From: Desulfobacter sp.
Lineage (GTDB): Bacteria > Desulfobacterota > Desulfobacteria > Desulfobacterales > Desulfobacteraceae
Direction: 5' to 3'
DNA length: 64,000 nt
Assembly (NCBI GenBank): GCA_028768545.1
Contig: CP054838.1
Coordinates: 1,729,501 to 1,793,500 of the forward strand
Part shown: positions 44,112 through 53,355 of the stretch, piece by piece
Position numbering within the stretch: the first letter of the stretch is position 1
Layout of the letters: each line of letters begins with the position of its first letter
Position numbers and translations under genes: made by a program
The notes under the pieces: model-generated
What the model was told of the DNA's origin: nothing
Databases searched by the model: none
Seen by the model: only the letters and a program-made list of their open reading frames with translations

Positions 44112-45562
44112 GGGAATGTTCAGAATTCTGTGTCACGGTTTCGGTTCCCGGATCTGTCTCGGCACCAGCGGAAGTAAAAGCCAGGTCCGAGAATGGGCCT
44201 TCAATCTGCCACGTCGGAGGAGTTGGCTTTTGCTGGAGCGGAGTTCCTGGAACCATCTTTTCCATCTGTAAATAAATCCCTATCAAATTCCCAGCTCTTT
44301 ATCCAGCCGGCCTTCAAAGAAAATTGCCAACTGGGAAATTGTCAGTGACCAGTTTTGAACCGGCATTGTCCATTTCTTACTGGCGTTCTGGATCCCCATG
44401 TAAAGCAGCTTTAACAGGCTGTCCTGGTTAGGAAACGATCCCTTTGTTTTGGTCAGTTTTCGAAACTGTCGATGCACAGCCTCAATGGTATTTGTGGTGT
44501 ATATTATCCGTCGGATCTCTTCTGGATATTTAAAGAAATGACTGAGGCGCTCCCAGTTGTTCCGCCAGGATTTTATCACAATCGGGTATTTGTCATTCCA
44601 TTTGTTTTCCAAAATATCCAGTTCTTCTTCGGCCAGATCCTTATTAACCGCTTTATAAACACGTTTTAGATCTGCCATAAATTCCTTTTTATTTTTGGAA
44701 CCAACGTATTTCAATGAATTTCGGATCTGGTGGACTACGCAGAGTTGAACTTCTGTGTCCGGGAATATGGTCTCAATGGCCTCGGGAAAACCTTTCAGAC
44801 CATCAACACAGGCAATTAGGATATCTTTTACCCCTCGGTTTGAAAGGTCTGTTAACACCTGCAGCCAGAAGTTCGCACCCTCATTCTCGGATATGTACAG
44901 CCCAAGAACCTCTTTGCGGCCCTCGATATTCACCCCAAGAATTGTGTAAACGGCTTTGCTGCCGACCTTTCCGTTTTCTCGTACTTTATAATGTATGGCA
45001 TCAAGCCATACGATTGGGTACACATTTTCCAACGGCCTGGCCTGCCATTCTTTAACAGTATGAATGATTTTATCGGTAATGGTGCTCAGAGTGGCATTTG
45101 AAATCTCAAGTCCATAGATTTCCTGTAAATGGGAAGCCATATCATTATAACTCATGCCCAGGCCGTAAAGGGCTATTATCTTTCTTTCAATTTCATCGCT
45201 GAGCGTTGTCTGATGTTTTTTGACGATCTGTGGAGAGAAGGTTCCGGCCCTGTCACGCGGGGTTTTTAGCTCAAATTTACCATCCAGGGATTTAATGGTC
45301 TTTTTGCTTTTTCCATTACGGCGGTTGGCAGAAACTTCCTGCCCGAGATGGGACTCCAACTCTCCTTCAAGAGCAGCTTCAGCAAGATTTTTGATTAATG
45401 ATGTAAGGACGCCGCCCTTACCTGTGAAGGGTTTACCTTCCTGGATGCCTTTAAGGGCTTTTTGAAAATCAAATTCGGTGTTTTCTTCGGTCATGTCAGT
45501 TCTCCTTATTTAGCTGAGTATATCAGCTTTCATTCAACTGACACAGAATTTTGAACGCCCTC
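44112..45562 (-). mobile_element. IS256-family insertion sequence, copy D (1451 bp)
   Basis: Target duplication gataatac (44104-44111 and 45563-45570). The target lies in the loop of an AAGCGG-ATAATA-CCGCTT stem at the end of cassette 3. It is the most divergent copy, especially in the non-coding tail (for example gcttttgctggagcgg), so it is likely the oldest or a separate arrival. Confidence 0.93.
44283..45494 (-). CDS. IS256 family transposase, copy D
   Basis: 403 residues, DDE triad intact. A private Ile-to-Val change gives MPVQNW near the C-terminus. Several silent changes relative to B and C support an older divergence. Confidence 0.93.
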   Translation of the reverse strand: MTEENTEFDFQKALKGIQEGKPFTGKGGVLTSLIKNLAEAALEGELESHLGQEVSANRRNGKSKKTIKSLDGKFELKTPRDRAGTFSPQIVKKHQTTLSDEIERKIIALYGLGMSYNDMASHLQEIYGLEISNATLSTITDKIIHTVKEWQARPLENVYPIVWLDAIHYKVRENGKVGSKAVYTILGVNIEGRKEVLGLYISENEGANFWLQVLTDLSNRGVKDILIACVDGLKGFPEAIETIFPDTEVQLCVVHQIRNSLKYVGSKNKKEFMADLKRVYKAVNKDLAEEELDILENKWNDKYPIVIKSWRNNWERLSHFFKYPEEIRRIIYTTNTIEAVHRQFRKLTKTKGSFPNQDSLLKLLYMGIQNASKKWTMPVQNWSLTISQLAIFFEGRLDKELGI

Positions 45563-45570
45563 GATAATAC

Positions 45571-45907
45571 CGCTTATTTGGGTAATTCACCTGGACATGC
45601 GTGGGCTGGCCAAAAAAAATCAGGATAATGCCATAAGCTGTTGTGTGCTTTGGATAGGTAAGGTCAACCCTGTTTTGATACGATCAACCGGATTTTTTCA
45701 GACAAGGATAAGATGTTTCAGGCTAAATTTTTAACCTGCCTTAAAAGCTGTTTGATCTTTGCCGCCTTGGGGCCCACTTTGGCCTGTTTTGCATGATTTG
45801 CTGAGCCGGGCAGGCAGACCGGGGAGTTGTTAAAATGATCAATGGGGATACTATGAGGATAGATTTTTTTTATTCACGGCTGTGATAAACGGCCATCAAG
45901 ATCAGGT
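45571..45907. other. Intergenic region between integron and thrB remnant
   Basis: Contains the right half of the cassette 3 stem (CCGCTTATTTGGG). I could not find an attC R''/R' pair, a gene or a further cassette here, so the integron appears to end with cassette 3. Confidence 0.5.
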
Positions 45908-46342
45908 TTAGAAAATCTGCATGAATTGTTTTTGATCCATGGTTCGGATCTGATCGGCCAGCTCTGCAAGCTCCTTGTAGTTGTTTTTCTTTTCCTGGTC
46001 AGGATAGCGGATATTATATTGTCTGAACCGCCAGAAGGCCGCTGAGACTGCGGCATAGATCATAAAAATTTTGTATTGGTTTTTTTCTTTTCGTCCCAGA
46101 GGCAAGGTGGTCTGGTAGCCTTTGAGCATCCAGGCCACCTTGTCCATGTCAAAGCCCTGGCTGTCGGCGCAGCAGCCCACGGCTGTCATGCCCAGGTCAA
46201 AGAGAAAATAGTATTGGCAGGCCTCTTCAAAATCCAGAATCGCCGTAAGCCTTTCCCTGTCAAAGAGCAAATTGTCCCAGAAGATATCCCCGTGGATAAA
46301 TCCTTTGGCCATGGAGGGATCCAATTGGGTTTGAATATATTG

Positions 46343-47708
46343 GGTTCATCAGAAAATCGCGTACCTGGACTGAGAAACATCACTGGGAAGGCAATAACAC
46401 AGTAAGGATTTTTATGCTTGAAATGATGGTGTGAACATGATCATGTTCTAATTTTTTTGTGTTATTCGCACAAAATCGGAGAATGAATTAATGTCCACAA
46501 GCTTCATATACCATGCCTTTGGCCTTCGTGACTACTTTTATAAAACAACACGTTTCATCGGTGGAATAATCACTTTTGAACTCATACCAAAACCGGAGGC
46601 GGTAAAATGCCCGGAATGTAATTCCAGGTCCGTCACCAGGAAAGGGATTGTGACAAGAGATCTCAGAACAATACCGGTAGGTTCAAAACCCGTGATTCTC
46701 AGGACGGCTATCCAGAGAATTTGGTGTTCGTTCTGTCAATTTGTCCGGCAAATCAAACTATCCTTTGCCCAGGAGGGGAAAAGCTATACCCGGGCTTTTG
46801 AACGGTATGTCTTGGAGTTGTCTCAGTTCATGACAATCAAAGATATTGCCATCCATTTAAGGATCAGCTGGGATACGATAAAGCAGATCCAGAAAGAAGA
46901 CCTGCTGAGGCGTTATCGAAATATCCCCCTTGAGAAAGTCCGGCAGATTGCCATAGATGAAATTTCCATAGGGAAAGGGCATAAATACTTGACCATCGTG
47001 ATGGATCTGGAATCCGGTAGAATTCTGCACGTGGGAGAAGGAAAAGGTGGTGAAGCTTTGAAATCTTTTTGGACAAAAGTGAAAATATCGAAAGCAAAAA
47101 TCAAAGCCGTCAGCATCGATATGTCCCCGGCATACTTGAGTGCTGTTATTGAAAATCTTTCTGGTTCAGCAATTGTCTTTGACAGATTTCATGTTGTTAA
47201 ATTGTTCAATGAGAAACTGTCGGATTTCAGGCGAAAGCTCTACAACCTTCTTGCCAATACCGGGCAACAAAAACTTCTGAAGGGAGTCCGGTGGCTTTTG
47301 TTAAAAAATCCCGAAAACCTCAGTGATGACAAGAAGGAGGCCCAACGGTTAGAAGAAGCATTGAAAATAAATCAGCCGCTATTGGTAGTCTACTACATGA
47401 AAGAGGAACTCAGGCAAATATGGAATCAAAAGAAAAAAGAAACAGCTGAAAAGATAGTCAGCAATTGGATCAATCTGGCCAATATTTCCAAAATTCCAAT
47501 GTTGATGAAATTTGCCAAGACCTTGGCTGTGCACAGGCAAAGAATCCTTTCATACTATGATTACAGGATATCTACAGGTCCTTTAGAAGGGACAAATAAC
47601 AAGATAAAAACCATGAAACGGAAAGCTTATGGATACAGGGATTCGGAGTTTTTCAGGTTGAAACTTTTGGACCTTCACAATAAAAGGTACGCATTAATCG
47701 GATGAACC
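46343..47708 (+). mobile_element. ISL3-family insertion sequence, copy 1 (1366 bp)
   Basis: Target duplication atatattg (46335-46342 and 47709-47716) within thrB. Short inverted repeats GGTTCATCAGA and GGTTCATCCGA at the ends. An 8-bp duplication is usual for ISL3. Confidence 0.9.
46491..47705 (+). CDS. ISL3 family transposase, copy 1
   Basis: A 404-residue transposase. The N-terminal zinc ribbon (CPECNS ... CSFCQ) precedes an HTH (MTIKDIAIHLRISWDTIKQI). The DDE catalytic domain has Asp in IAIDEISIGKGH, Asp in VSIDMSPAYLSAV and VFDRFHVVKLFNEKL, with Glu in STGPLEGTNNKIKTMKRKAYG. The ATG follows GGAGAATGAATTA. Compared with copy 2, Ser replaces Pro in IWCPFCQ and Val replaces Ala in LLAVYY. 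Confidence 0.93.
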   Translation: MSTSFIYHAFGLRDYFYKTTRFIGGIITFELIPKPEAVKCPECNSRSVTRKGIVTRDLRTIPVGSKPVILRTAIQRIWCSFCQFVRQIKLSFAQEGKSYTRAFERYVLELSQFMTIKDIAIHLRISWDTIKQIQKEDLLRRYRNIPLEKVRQIAIDEISIGKGHKYLTIVMDLESGRILHVGEGKGGEALKSFWTKVKISKAKIKAVSIDMSPAYLSAVIENLSGSAIVFDRFHVVKLFNEKLSDFRRKLYNLLANTGQQKLLKGVRWLLLKNPENLSDDKKEAQRLEEALKINQPLLVVYYMKEELRQIWNQKKKETAEKIVSNWINLANISKIPMLMKFAKTLAVHRQRILSYYDYRISTGPLEGTNNKIKTMKRKAYGYRDSEFFRLKLLDLHNKRYALIG

Positions 47709-48317
47709 ATATATTGCTTGTACGCCTTGAGCCAGGGAATAAAGGGATGGGAGATCTCTTTTTTGACGAGTTTTTCAAAATTTGAAACACCGTAGGGAAA
47801 GGCCTTGGGCAGGTATTCAGGGGGCGTTATCCTGTGAATTTCGGCCATGGCCTGCCCGATTTCTTTGACCATGGAACAGGTCAGCCGGGAAATGATCTGG
47901 CCGGGCAGAAACTCTTTAATATATACGGGTTTATCTTTAAAATGGATAAAGCCTTTTCCTGTCCGGGCGGGGATCAGCCGGGTTGAGGCAATCCCTTGGA
48001 TTTCCAGGAGGGTCAATACCTTTGTCAGGCAATGGATCTCTTTGTCTGTTTTTTCATCTCAGACCGAGAGGGTGAATTCTCCCTTTGGAGTGGTGATTTT
48101 ATAACTGGAATTGGCCTGCCCGCCTTCCAGGGCCCGGGCGTTTTCCAGGGGGCCGAGATCATAGAAGGCAAGAAGGGATTCAAGATCTTTTTGATTCAGA
48201 CAGGTGTAATCAGCCATGGCTGCCTTTATTTTGATCTGTCATGATCCGGATCAGTTCTGATTCAAGATCCTCAAGTTTACATATCCTTAATTTTCTGATC
48301 GATTTGGCATTTTGAGT

Positions 48318-49628
48318 CAGTGATGTCCGGTTAGGTTTTTACTTGCTCAATAATTTTTTGATCTTTGACAATATTGTCCCTGTTTGAACTATGAGAGCCC
48401 TGCTCCTCGCAGCCAAACAGGTCATTTAGAATGGCGGTTCGCAGCTGCCGAACTCTTTTGATCGTGACCTTTTCATTAAACTGTTTTTGGCAATGGATTG
48501 CCAGTAACAGGTAAGTGATAAGGCCGCCAAGAATCTGAACCATAAGGCCGTATTCACTGCGGGCAATGAGATGATATACCTTCAGATGTTCTTTCCACCA
48601 TTTGAAAAAATCCTCAATGGTCCACCGGAGTTTATAAATTGTTGCTATTTGTTCCGCTGTTAAATCATGCCTGTCAGTTGCCACATAGTATTTGACGCCA
48701 GCAATTTTATAGCCAACAACCCGAACAGGCCTTTTCGTCTGGTTTTGATTCGGAGTACCAAGTTTAACCAGTGCATCATAAAAAATGTAGCTGTCGGAAG
48801 GGGTCTCGTGGTTATCAATAATTGTTCTTGTTGTCCTGGTTTTTATACGGCAGACAAAATGTTTGCCTTGCTCCTGAAGCAGGTCAAATTCTTTATGGGA
48901 TTGATATCCACGATCCATAACACCTGTTTGCCCCTTGGAAACTATTTTGGGAACAAAGGTGCGTTCAGCGCCGTTGCCTTCAGTCAAAAAGATTTTGTTT
49001 GGGATTCCGTGATTAATGTCAAATCCGCAATGTACTTTGGCTTTTTTACTTCCTTTTCTGTAGTTCGCCCAGTGCATTGAAAGGACTGCATTTATGAGAC
49101 TACCGTCAATGGAAACCAACTCTCCTAACTCGGCGTGTTCACCCGGATGACACTCAAGAGCCTGTTTATAAAGATCCTCAAAGATAAATTGCAGTTGTTC
49201 GAGTCCCCTGTGATTGATGGCTTCACAGAAACTACTACGGCTGATACCACCGTCTGGCGCAATATTTTCTTTAGCAAAAACATTCTCCTTGAGATCCTGA
49301 ATTAAATGTCGGGCAGACTTGTGCTCCTGAAGATGGAAATAAACCAAAGCATTTATCTGGTCTTCGAATGTCATTTTTAAAGGGCGGTCTCCTCGAGATT
49401 GTAATTCCGGTGCTTTTGAAAGTGACTTTATCAGAGGGCACCTGAAATTGTCAAAGTTCAGGGACCGTAGTTGTTTTTTAGGGACTGAGATGTGCGTCAT
49501 TTGAGCTCCTTGAGTTAAATTTTCAAGGCGCACAAAAATTTTTACGCACATTTGTCAACACAAAACAGACTGTTTTTTCAATGATTTTAGATGCTTTTTA
49601 TATGCAACAACCTAACCGGACACTACTG
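48318..49628 (-). mobile_element. IS4-family insertion sequence, copy 1 (1311 bp)
   Basis: 9-bp target duplication attttgagt (48309-48317 and 49629-49637). Ends CAGTGATGTCCGGTTAGG and CAGTAGTGTCCGGTTAGG (inverted). It lies in the 3' end of thrC, and its right-end bases supply a new TAG stop to that gene. Confidence 0.92.
48331..49500 (-). CDS. IS4 family transposase, copy 1
   Basis: A 389-residue transposase (ATG 49500 after AAGGAG, MTHISVPKKQLRSLN). The first Asp is in LVSIDGSLINAV and the second in GVMDRGYQSHKEF. The YREK signature is YKLRWTIEDFFKWWKEHLKVY. A longer start to 49551 is not needed. Confidence 0.92.
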   Translation of the reverse strand: MTHISVPKKQLRSLNFDNFRCPLIKSLSKAPELQSRGDRPLKMTFEDQINALVYFHLQEHKSARHLIQDLKENVFAKENIAPDGGISRSSFCEAINHRGLEQLQFIFEDLYKQALECHPGEHAELGELVSIDGSLINAVLSMHWANYRKGSKKAKVHCGFDINHGIPNKIFLTEGNGAERTFVPKIVSKGQTGVMDRGYQSHKEFDLLQEQGKHFVCRIKTRTTRTIIDNHETPSDSYIFYDALVKLGTPNQNQTKRPVRVVGYKIAGVKYYVATDRHDLTAEQIATIYKLRWTIEDFFKWWKEHLKVYHLIARSEYGLMVQILGGLITYLLLAIHCQKQFNEKVTIKRVRQLRTAILNDLFGCEEQGSHSSNRDNIVKDQKIIEQVKT

Positions 49629-51011
49629 ATTTTGAGTCAGAAAAGGGTGGGTGGCTGTTTCGGGCAGTTTGGGGCAAGGCTTGCCTTGGGCCTTGATCAT
49701 GGCCATGGCCTTGGCTGTGGCCTCGGGAAATTTACCGGGATGGGCCGTGGACAGGCAGATGATTTTTGTGGCAGTTGAAAATTCAGGCTTCATCAGAAGG
49801 GCTCCTGCAATGCCTACGGCGGTATGGGGATCCACAAGGCAGGGACTTGGCCCCCCAAGACAGCGGCCCATAATTTCCAGTGTTTTTTCATCATCAATGG
49901 AAATTGCGCAAAAATCTTTTCCCATGGATCGCCTGGTGTCAGGATCAAGCACAACTTTTCCGGTTTTTTCCAATTGTTCCATCCACATTTGAATCTTTTT
50001 GCTGTCCCGGCCTGTGGCAAAGTAGAGAAACCGCCAGAAATTATAGGGCAGGACAATATCAATGGCCGAGGAGAGGGTGGAGACCCGGTGGTTTTTTTGA
50101 AATATTCCTGTGGAAAAGGCCTGGTAAAGGGTTTTATTGGCATTGACGCTGCAGATGAATTTCGTTACGGGCAGGCCCATGGCCTTGGCCAGATAGCCTG
50201 CAAAAAGATTTCCAAATGCCCCTGAGGGGACTGAAAAAACAATGGGGTCACCAATGGCGTCACAGGCTCTGAAATACCCGTAAAAATAATGAATCGACTG
50301 GACCATGATCCTGCACCAATTAATGGAGTTGACACTGGACAGGTTTAACTCCTGTTTTATTGCCTTATGACTAAACAGGTTTTCCACCACCCGGTCCAGG
50401 TCGTCACCGCCGTCCGGGCAGTTGTCCACCCCCACGGGATAGACATTGGGGGCGTCCAGGCAGGTCATCTGCCGTTCTTGTTCATCCGTGATCATGCCCA
50501 TGGGAAAAAGGGGCCAGCAGTCAATGGTCTTTTTCCCGGCCGAGGCATGGGCTGCTGCAGGCCCTGTATCTCCGGTGGTGGCCAGGATCAGGTTGAGATG
50601 CTCTTTTTTTTGTTGGAGAAAATAATCCATGACCCGGATTAAAAATCCCATGGCAATATCCTTGAACGAGAGGCTGGGCCCGTGGAAAAGCTCCATGATC
50701 AGGATGGAGGGATCCAGAGAAGAGGGCACCAGGGGAAGGACTTCTCTCGGGGTAAATTGGGCAAAGCTCTCTTTGACGATTCTTTTTAAGGTCTTCGGGG
50801 GAATGATTTTTTCAGGGATGAATCTGGACAGGATCATATGGGCCAGGTCGGTATATGAAAGTTCGGCCATCTGGGAGAGTTGTTTTCGGGAGAACCAGGG
50901 CAGGGTGTCCGGAACAAAAAGTCCTTTGTCCCGGGCAAAGCCTGAAAGAATGGCCTCGTCAAATTCCACAGGCTGGCTGCGGCCCAAAGTAGAGATATAT
51001 TTGATGGTCAC
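49623..51011 (-). CDS. thrC: Threonine synthase, C-terminus truncated by an IS
   Basis: A PLP enzyme converting O-phosphohomoserine to threonine. The GTG at 51011 follows AAAGGAGGCAAAG and overlaps the permease stop (GTGA), giving VTIKYISTLGRSQPVEFDEA. The PLP lysine lies in HGPSLSFKDIAMGF; NLILATTGDTGPAAAHA and VFSVPSGAFGNLFAGYLAK are conserved cofactor segments. The frame now ends THPFLTQNQ with a TAG made by the IS4 end. On the far side of the IS the original tail continues (AKSIRKLRICKLEDLESELI..., to 48210), so 30-odd residues are lost. The downstream thrB is also broken, so threonine synthesis by this route is probably off. Confidence 0.88.
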   Translation of the reverse strand: MTIKYISTLGRSQPVEFDEAILSGFARDKGLFVPDTLPWFSRKQLSQMAELSYTDLAHMILSRFIPEKIIPPKTLKRIVKESFAQFTPREVLPLVPSSLDPSILIMELFHGPSLSFKDIAMGFLIRVMDYFLQQKKEHLNLILATTGDTGPAAAHASAGKKTIDCWPLFPMGMITDEQERQMTCLDAPNVYPVGVDNCPDGGDDLDRVVENLFSHKAIKQELNLSSVNSINWCRIMVQSIHYFYGYFRACDAIGDPIVFSVPSGAFGNLFAGYLAKAMGLPVTKFICSVNANKTLYQAFSTGIFQKNHRVSTLSSAIDIVLPYNFWRFLYFATGRDSKKIQMWMEQLEKTGKVVLDPDTRRSMGKDFCAISIDDEKTLEIMGRCLGGPSPCLVDPHTAVGIAGALLMKPEFSTATKIICLSTAHPGKFPEATAKAMAMIKAQGKPCPKLPETATHPFLTQNQ

Positions 51012-52165
51012 CTTTGCCTCCTTTGGGTGGGATCGTAAACTTTTTTGCAGGCTAGAAAACAGGCAGTTCCCCATCCTAAACATAAAAGCCACAAATGGCA
51101 CCACAGGGGTCTGACATCCTCCAGTGTTGCTCCCAGCTGGTTCAGGGCTAAAAATCCCTGAATGCCGGGGGTGCTGGGAACGAGATTGGACAACCAGACA
51201 ATGGATTGGGGCAGGCTTTCAAGGGGCCAGATAAATCCTGCACTGAAAACAAGGGGCATGGAGCTGATCAATACCAGGACAATGACGTATTCGGTTGACG
51301 GAACAATGATGCCGGTCAATATGCCTGCAAAACAAACTGAAATTAAAAACGGGGTCAGAAAGATCATCAGGTCAAGGGGGCGGGCAAGGCAGCTGATCTG
51401 GTAAAAGTTAAAACTCCATCCAAAACAGTATAAACTTAATACCAGGTAGATGGCTGAAAATACCAGGGTCCTTGCCAGAATCAGTTTGAGCCTGCCCGGA
51501 TTTTTCAAGTTGCCGGTGAGGCCGGGCCTGGTTTTTTTCGGGGTGGCCGTGATAATCCCGGCAGCCATGATCAGGGTCTGGTGGAGCAGGAGGATAAAGA
51601 CCGCCGGCACAACATAGTGAACATATCCCATGGTGGGGTTAAAGCAGGGTTTGGCATTGATATGAACCGGGGCATATTGGGTCTTGGCCAGAACCATGGG
51701 CTCGTGTTTGACCATGTCCATGATTTTTATCTGGGCGCCCAGGGTGGCCTGGGCCTGGGTAATGCCCTGGGCAATGGCACCAAAGACAAGAAAGTATGAG
51801 GCATCTCCTGCATAGGCCAGGGTGGGGCTCTTCCCCAGTAAAATATCCTTATAAAAATTGGCGGGAATCACCAGGATGCCCGAGACCTCTTGTTTGAAAA
51901 AAAGATCTTTGGCCTGTTCCAGGCTTTGGCAGCGGCTGTGGATTTTTACCTTGTCAGTGGCATCTGCCATCCGTTCGAGCTGATAGCTTAACAGGCTTTT
52001 GTCATGGTTAACCACGGCAATGGGCTGTTCTTTGGGCACCTGGTTGGCATAGGGCAAAGGATATAAAAAAGAATAAAAAACAACCCCGCCAAATACCGTG
52101 AGCAGGACATAGGAGTTTGAGAAAATTGTTTTGATCTCATTGAGGACCAGGGTTAAAAAATTCAT
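51008..52165 (-). CDS. ABC-2 type transporter permease (second)
   Basis: A 385-residue membrane protein with an N-terminal helix, a large periplasmic domain (PIAVVNHDKSLLSYQLERMA, VSGILVIPANFYKDIL) and about five C-terminal helices, the YhaP/YbhR-like ABC-2 layout. It overlaps the first permease by 4 bases and thrC by 4. With HlyD and TolC it should form a tripartite exporter. No ATPase gene accompanies it. Confidence 0.9.
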   Translation of the reverse strand: MNFLTLVLNEIKTIFSNSYVLLTVFGGVVFYSFLYPLPYANQVPKEQPIAVVNHDKSLLSYQLERMADATDKVKIHSRCQSLEQAKDLFFKQEVSGILVIPANFYKDILLGKSPTLAYAGDASYFLVFGAIAQGITQAQATLGAQIKIMDMVKHEPMVLAKTQYAPVHINAKPCFNPTMGYVHYVVPAVFILLLHQTLIMAAGIITATPKKTRPGLTGNLKNPGRLKLILARTLVFSAIYLVLSLYCFGWSFNFYQISCLARPLDLMIFLTPFLISVCFAGILTGIIVPSTEYVIVLVLISSMPLVFSAGFIWPLESLPQSIVWLSNLVPSTPGIQGFLALNQLGATLEDVRPLWCHLWLLCLGWGTACFLACKKVYDPTQRRQR

Positions 52166-53355
52166 GGTTCAAGTCCTTGGCCGCTCGTGGGGGAAGGGGG
52201 TATCTGGGGGCTCTTGGCCTGGCCTTTGATCAAAAGAATCAAAAGGATCAGGACGATGAAAGACCCGGCCAGGGGAAAAAGTTTGATCAAGGACAGATGG
52301 GGCGCCACTCCGTAATTTGCCTGGTCGATCTGGACCTCCATATAATGGCTGACCGGCAGCATGGCCCGCCAGGCCATGGCCAGAAAGTTCATGTCCGACT
52401 TGGGAAAGGTCACGCCCATAAAGGCAAAGCTTGGTGCTGTAAATACACCGGCAAAGCTCAGGGCCCTGATGGGATCCATGAATAAAAAATAAAAAAGCGC
52501 CCCCACGGTCATGCAGGAAAAGACCATGGCTGCCTGGGCCGTAATGAGCATTGTCCAGCTGCCGTGCATGGGCCATCCCAAATATAGATAGAAAAATCCA
52601 AGAAAGGTCAGGCCCTGGACGAAGAAAAAGGGAGATAATACTCCCAGAGCCAAAAAAATATTTTTGATTGGTTTTTTTTCAAGAAGGATCAGCAAGGTGT
52701 TCTGGCGCATATAGGCTGACAGGGCCAAAATGGTGCCGACCACAATACATATTTGCCAGAGTGCCGGAAGAATGCCTGAAACCAGAAACTGGGCATAGTC
52801 TGTGCCCGGATTAAACAGGGCCGTGATCTGGGCGCGGATGGGCACCGCTTCGCCCAGGGCCTGGCTGATATCCGTGTTTCCTTTGGCAAGGTTTTTTCCC
52901 GTGCTGATCCCGGCATTCAAGGTGGCCTGGGCCTGGAGCACGGCTGAACTGATTTTTTTCCCAATGAGAATATACTGGGTGTTGTAGAATATGCTGATTT
53001 TAGGGGGAAGGTTTTGGTTGATATTTTTTTCCAGGTTTTTGGGGATCACCACATAGGCGTATACACGGCTGCGGACCATGGCCGCTTTGGCCTCTTGGGG
53101 GCTTGGAAAATAGGCCGTGACCTTAAGGTCGGGGCTGGCATCGTAATATCGGGCAATTTTCTGGGAAAGAGCCGAGTGGTCCAGATCCACAATGCCCATG
53201 GAAAGTTCTCTCACCATTCCCTGGGAAAAAATCATCCAGATTAAAAACCCAATGGACAGGGGCACCCAGGTTAAAAACCCCAGCAGCCATTTGTCCTTTA
53301 AAATGACCTGAAAAGGGCTGGGAACGCCCTCAGCTTTGTTTAAGGCCGGAATCAT
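52162..53355 (-). CDS. ABC-2 type transporter permease (first)
   Basis: A 397-residue paralogue of the next gene: KWLLGFLTWVPLSIGFLIWM helix, periplasmic domain with VDLDHSALSQKIARYYDASP and VYAYVVIPKNLEKN, then about five helices including GVTFPKSDMNFLAMAWRAML. It overlaps HlyD by 4 bases. The pair probably forms a heterodimeric pore. Confidence 0.9.
   Translation of the reverse strand: MIPALNKAEGVPSPFQVILKDKWLLGFLTWVPLSIGFLIWMIFSQGMVRELSMGIVDLDHSALSQKIARYYDASPDLKVTAYFPSPQEAKAAMVRSRVYAYVVIPKNLEKNINQNLPPKISIFYNTQYILIGKKISSAVLQAQATLNAGISTGKNLAKGNTDISQALGEAVPIRAQITALFNPGTDYAQFLVSGILPALWQICIVVGTILALSAYMRQNTLLILLEKKPIKNIFLALGVLSPFFFVQGLTFLGFFYLYLGWPMHGSWTMLITAQAAMVFSCMTVGALFYFLFMDPIRALSFAGVFTAPSFAFMGVTFPKSDMNFLAMAWRAMLPVSHYMEVQIDQANYGVAPHLSLIKLFPLAGSFIVLILLILLIKGQAKSPQIPPSPTSGQGLEP

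Larger units (their letters stand above)
45908..48217 (-). pseudogene. thrB: Homoserine kinase (ThrB type II, APH fold), broken by TGA and by an ISL3 element
   Basis: The ATG at 48217 overlaps the original thrC stop by 8 bases. The protein reads MADYTCLNQKDLESLLAFYD ... GGQANSSYKITTPKGEFTLSV, then TGA at 48059-48061, and continues in frame (DEKTDKEIHCLTKVL ... LKAYKQY). After the ISL3 copy (46343-47708) it resumes QTQLDPSMAKGFIHGDIFWDN ... ILDFEEACQYYFLFDLGMTA. The HGDxxxxN and DFE motifs are those of APH-fold homoserine kinases. It would make O-phosphohomoserine for threonine synthase. Both lesions should abolish activity. Confidence 0.85.

Noticed and set aside
45571..45907. Fourth integron cassette or third attC after IS256 copy D
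   Set aside because: No R''/R' complementary pair to the cassette 3 left end (GTTATTT) and no ORF were found.
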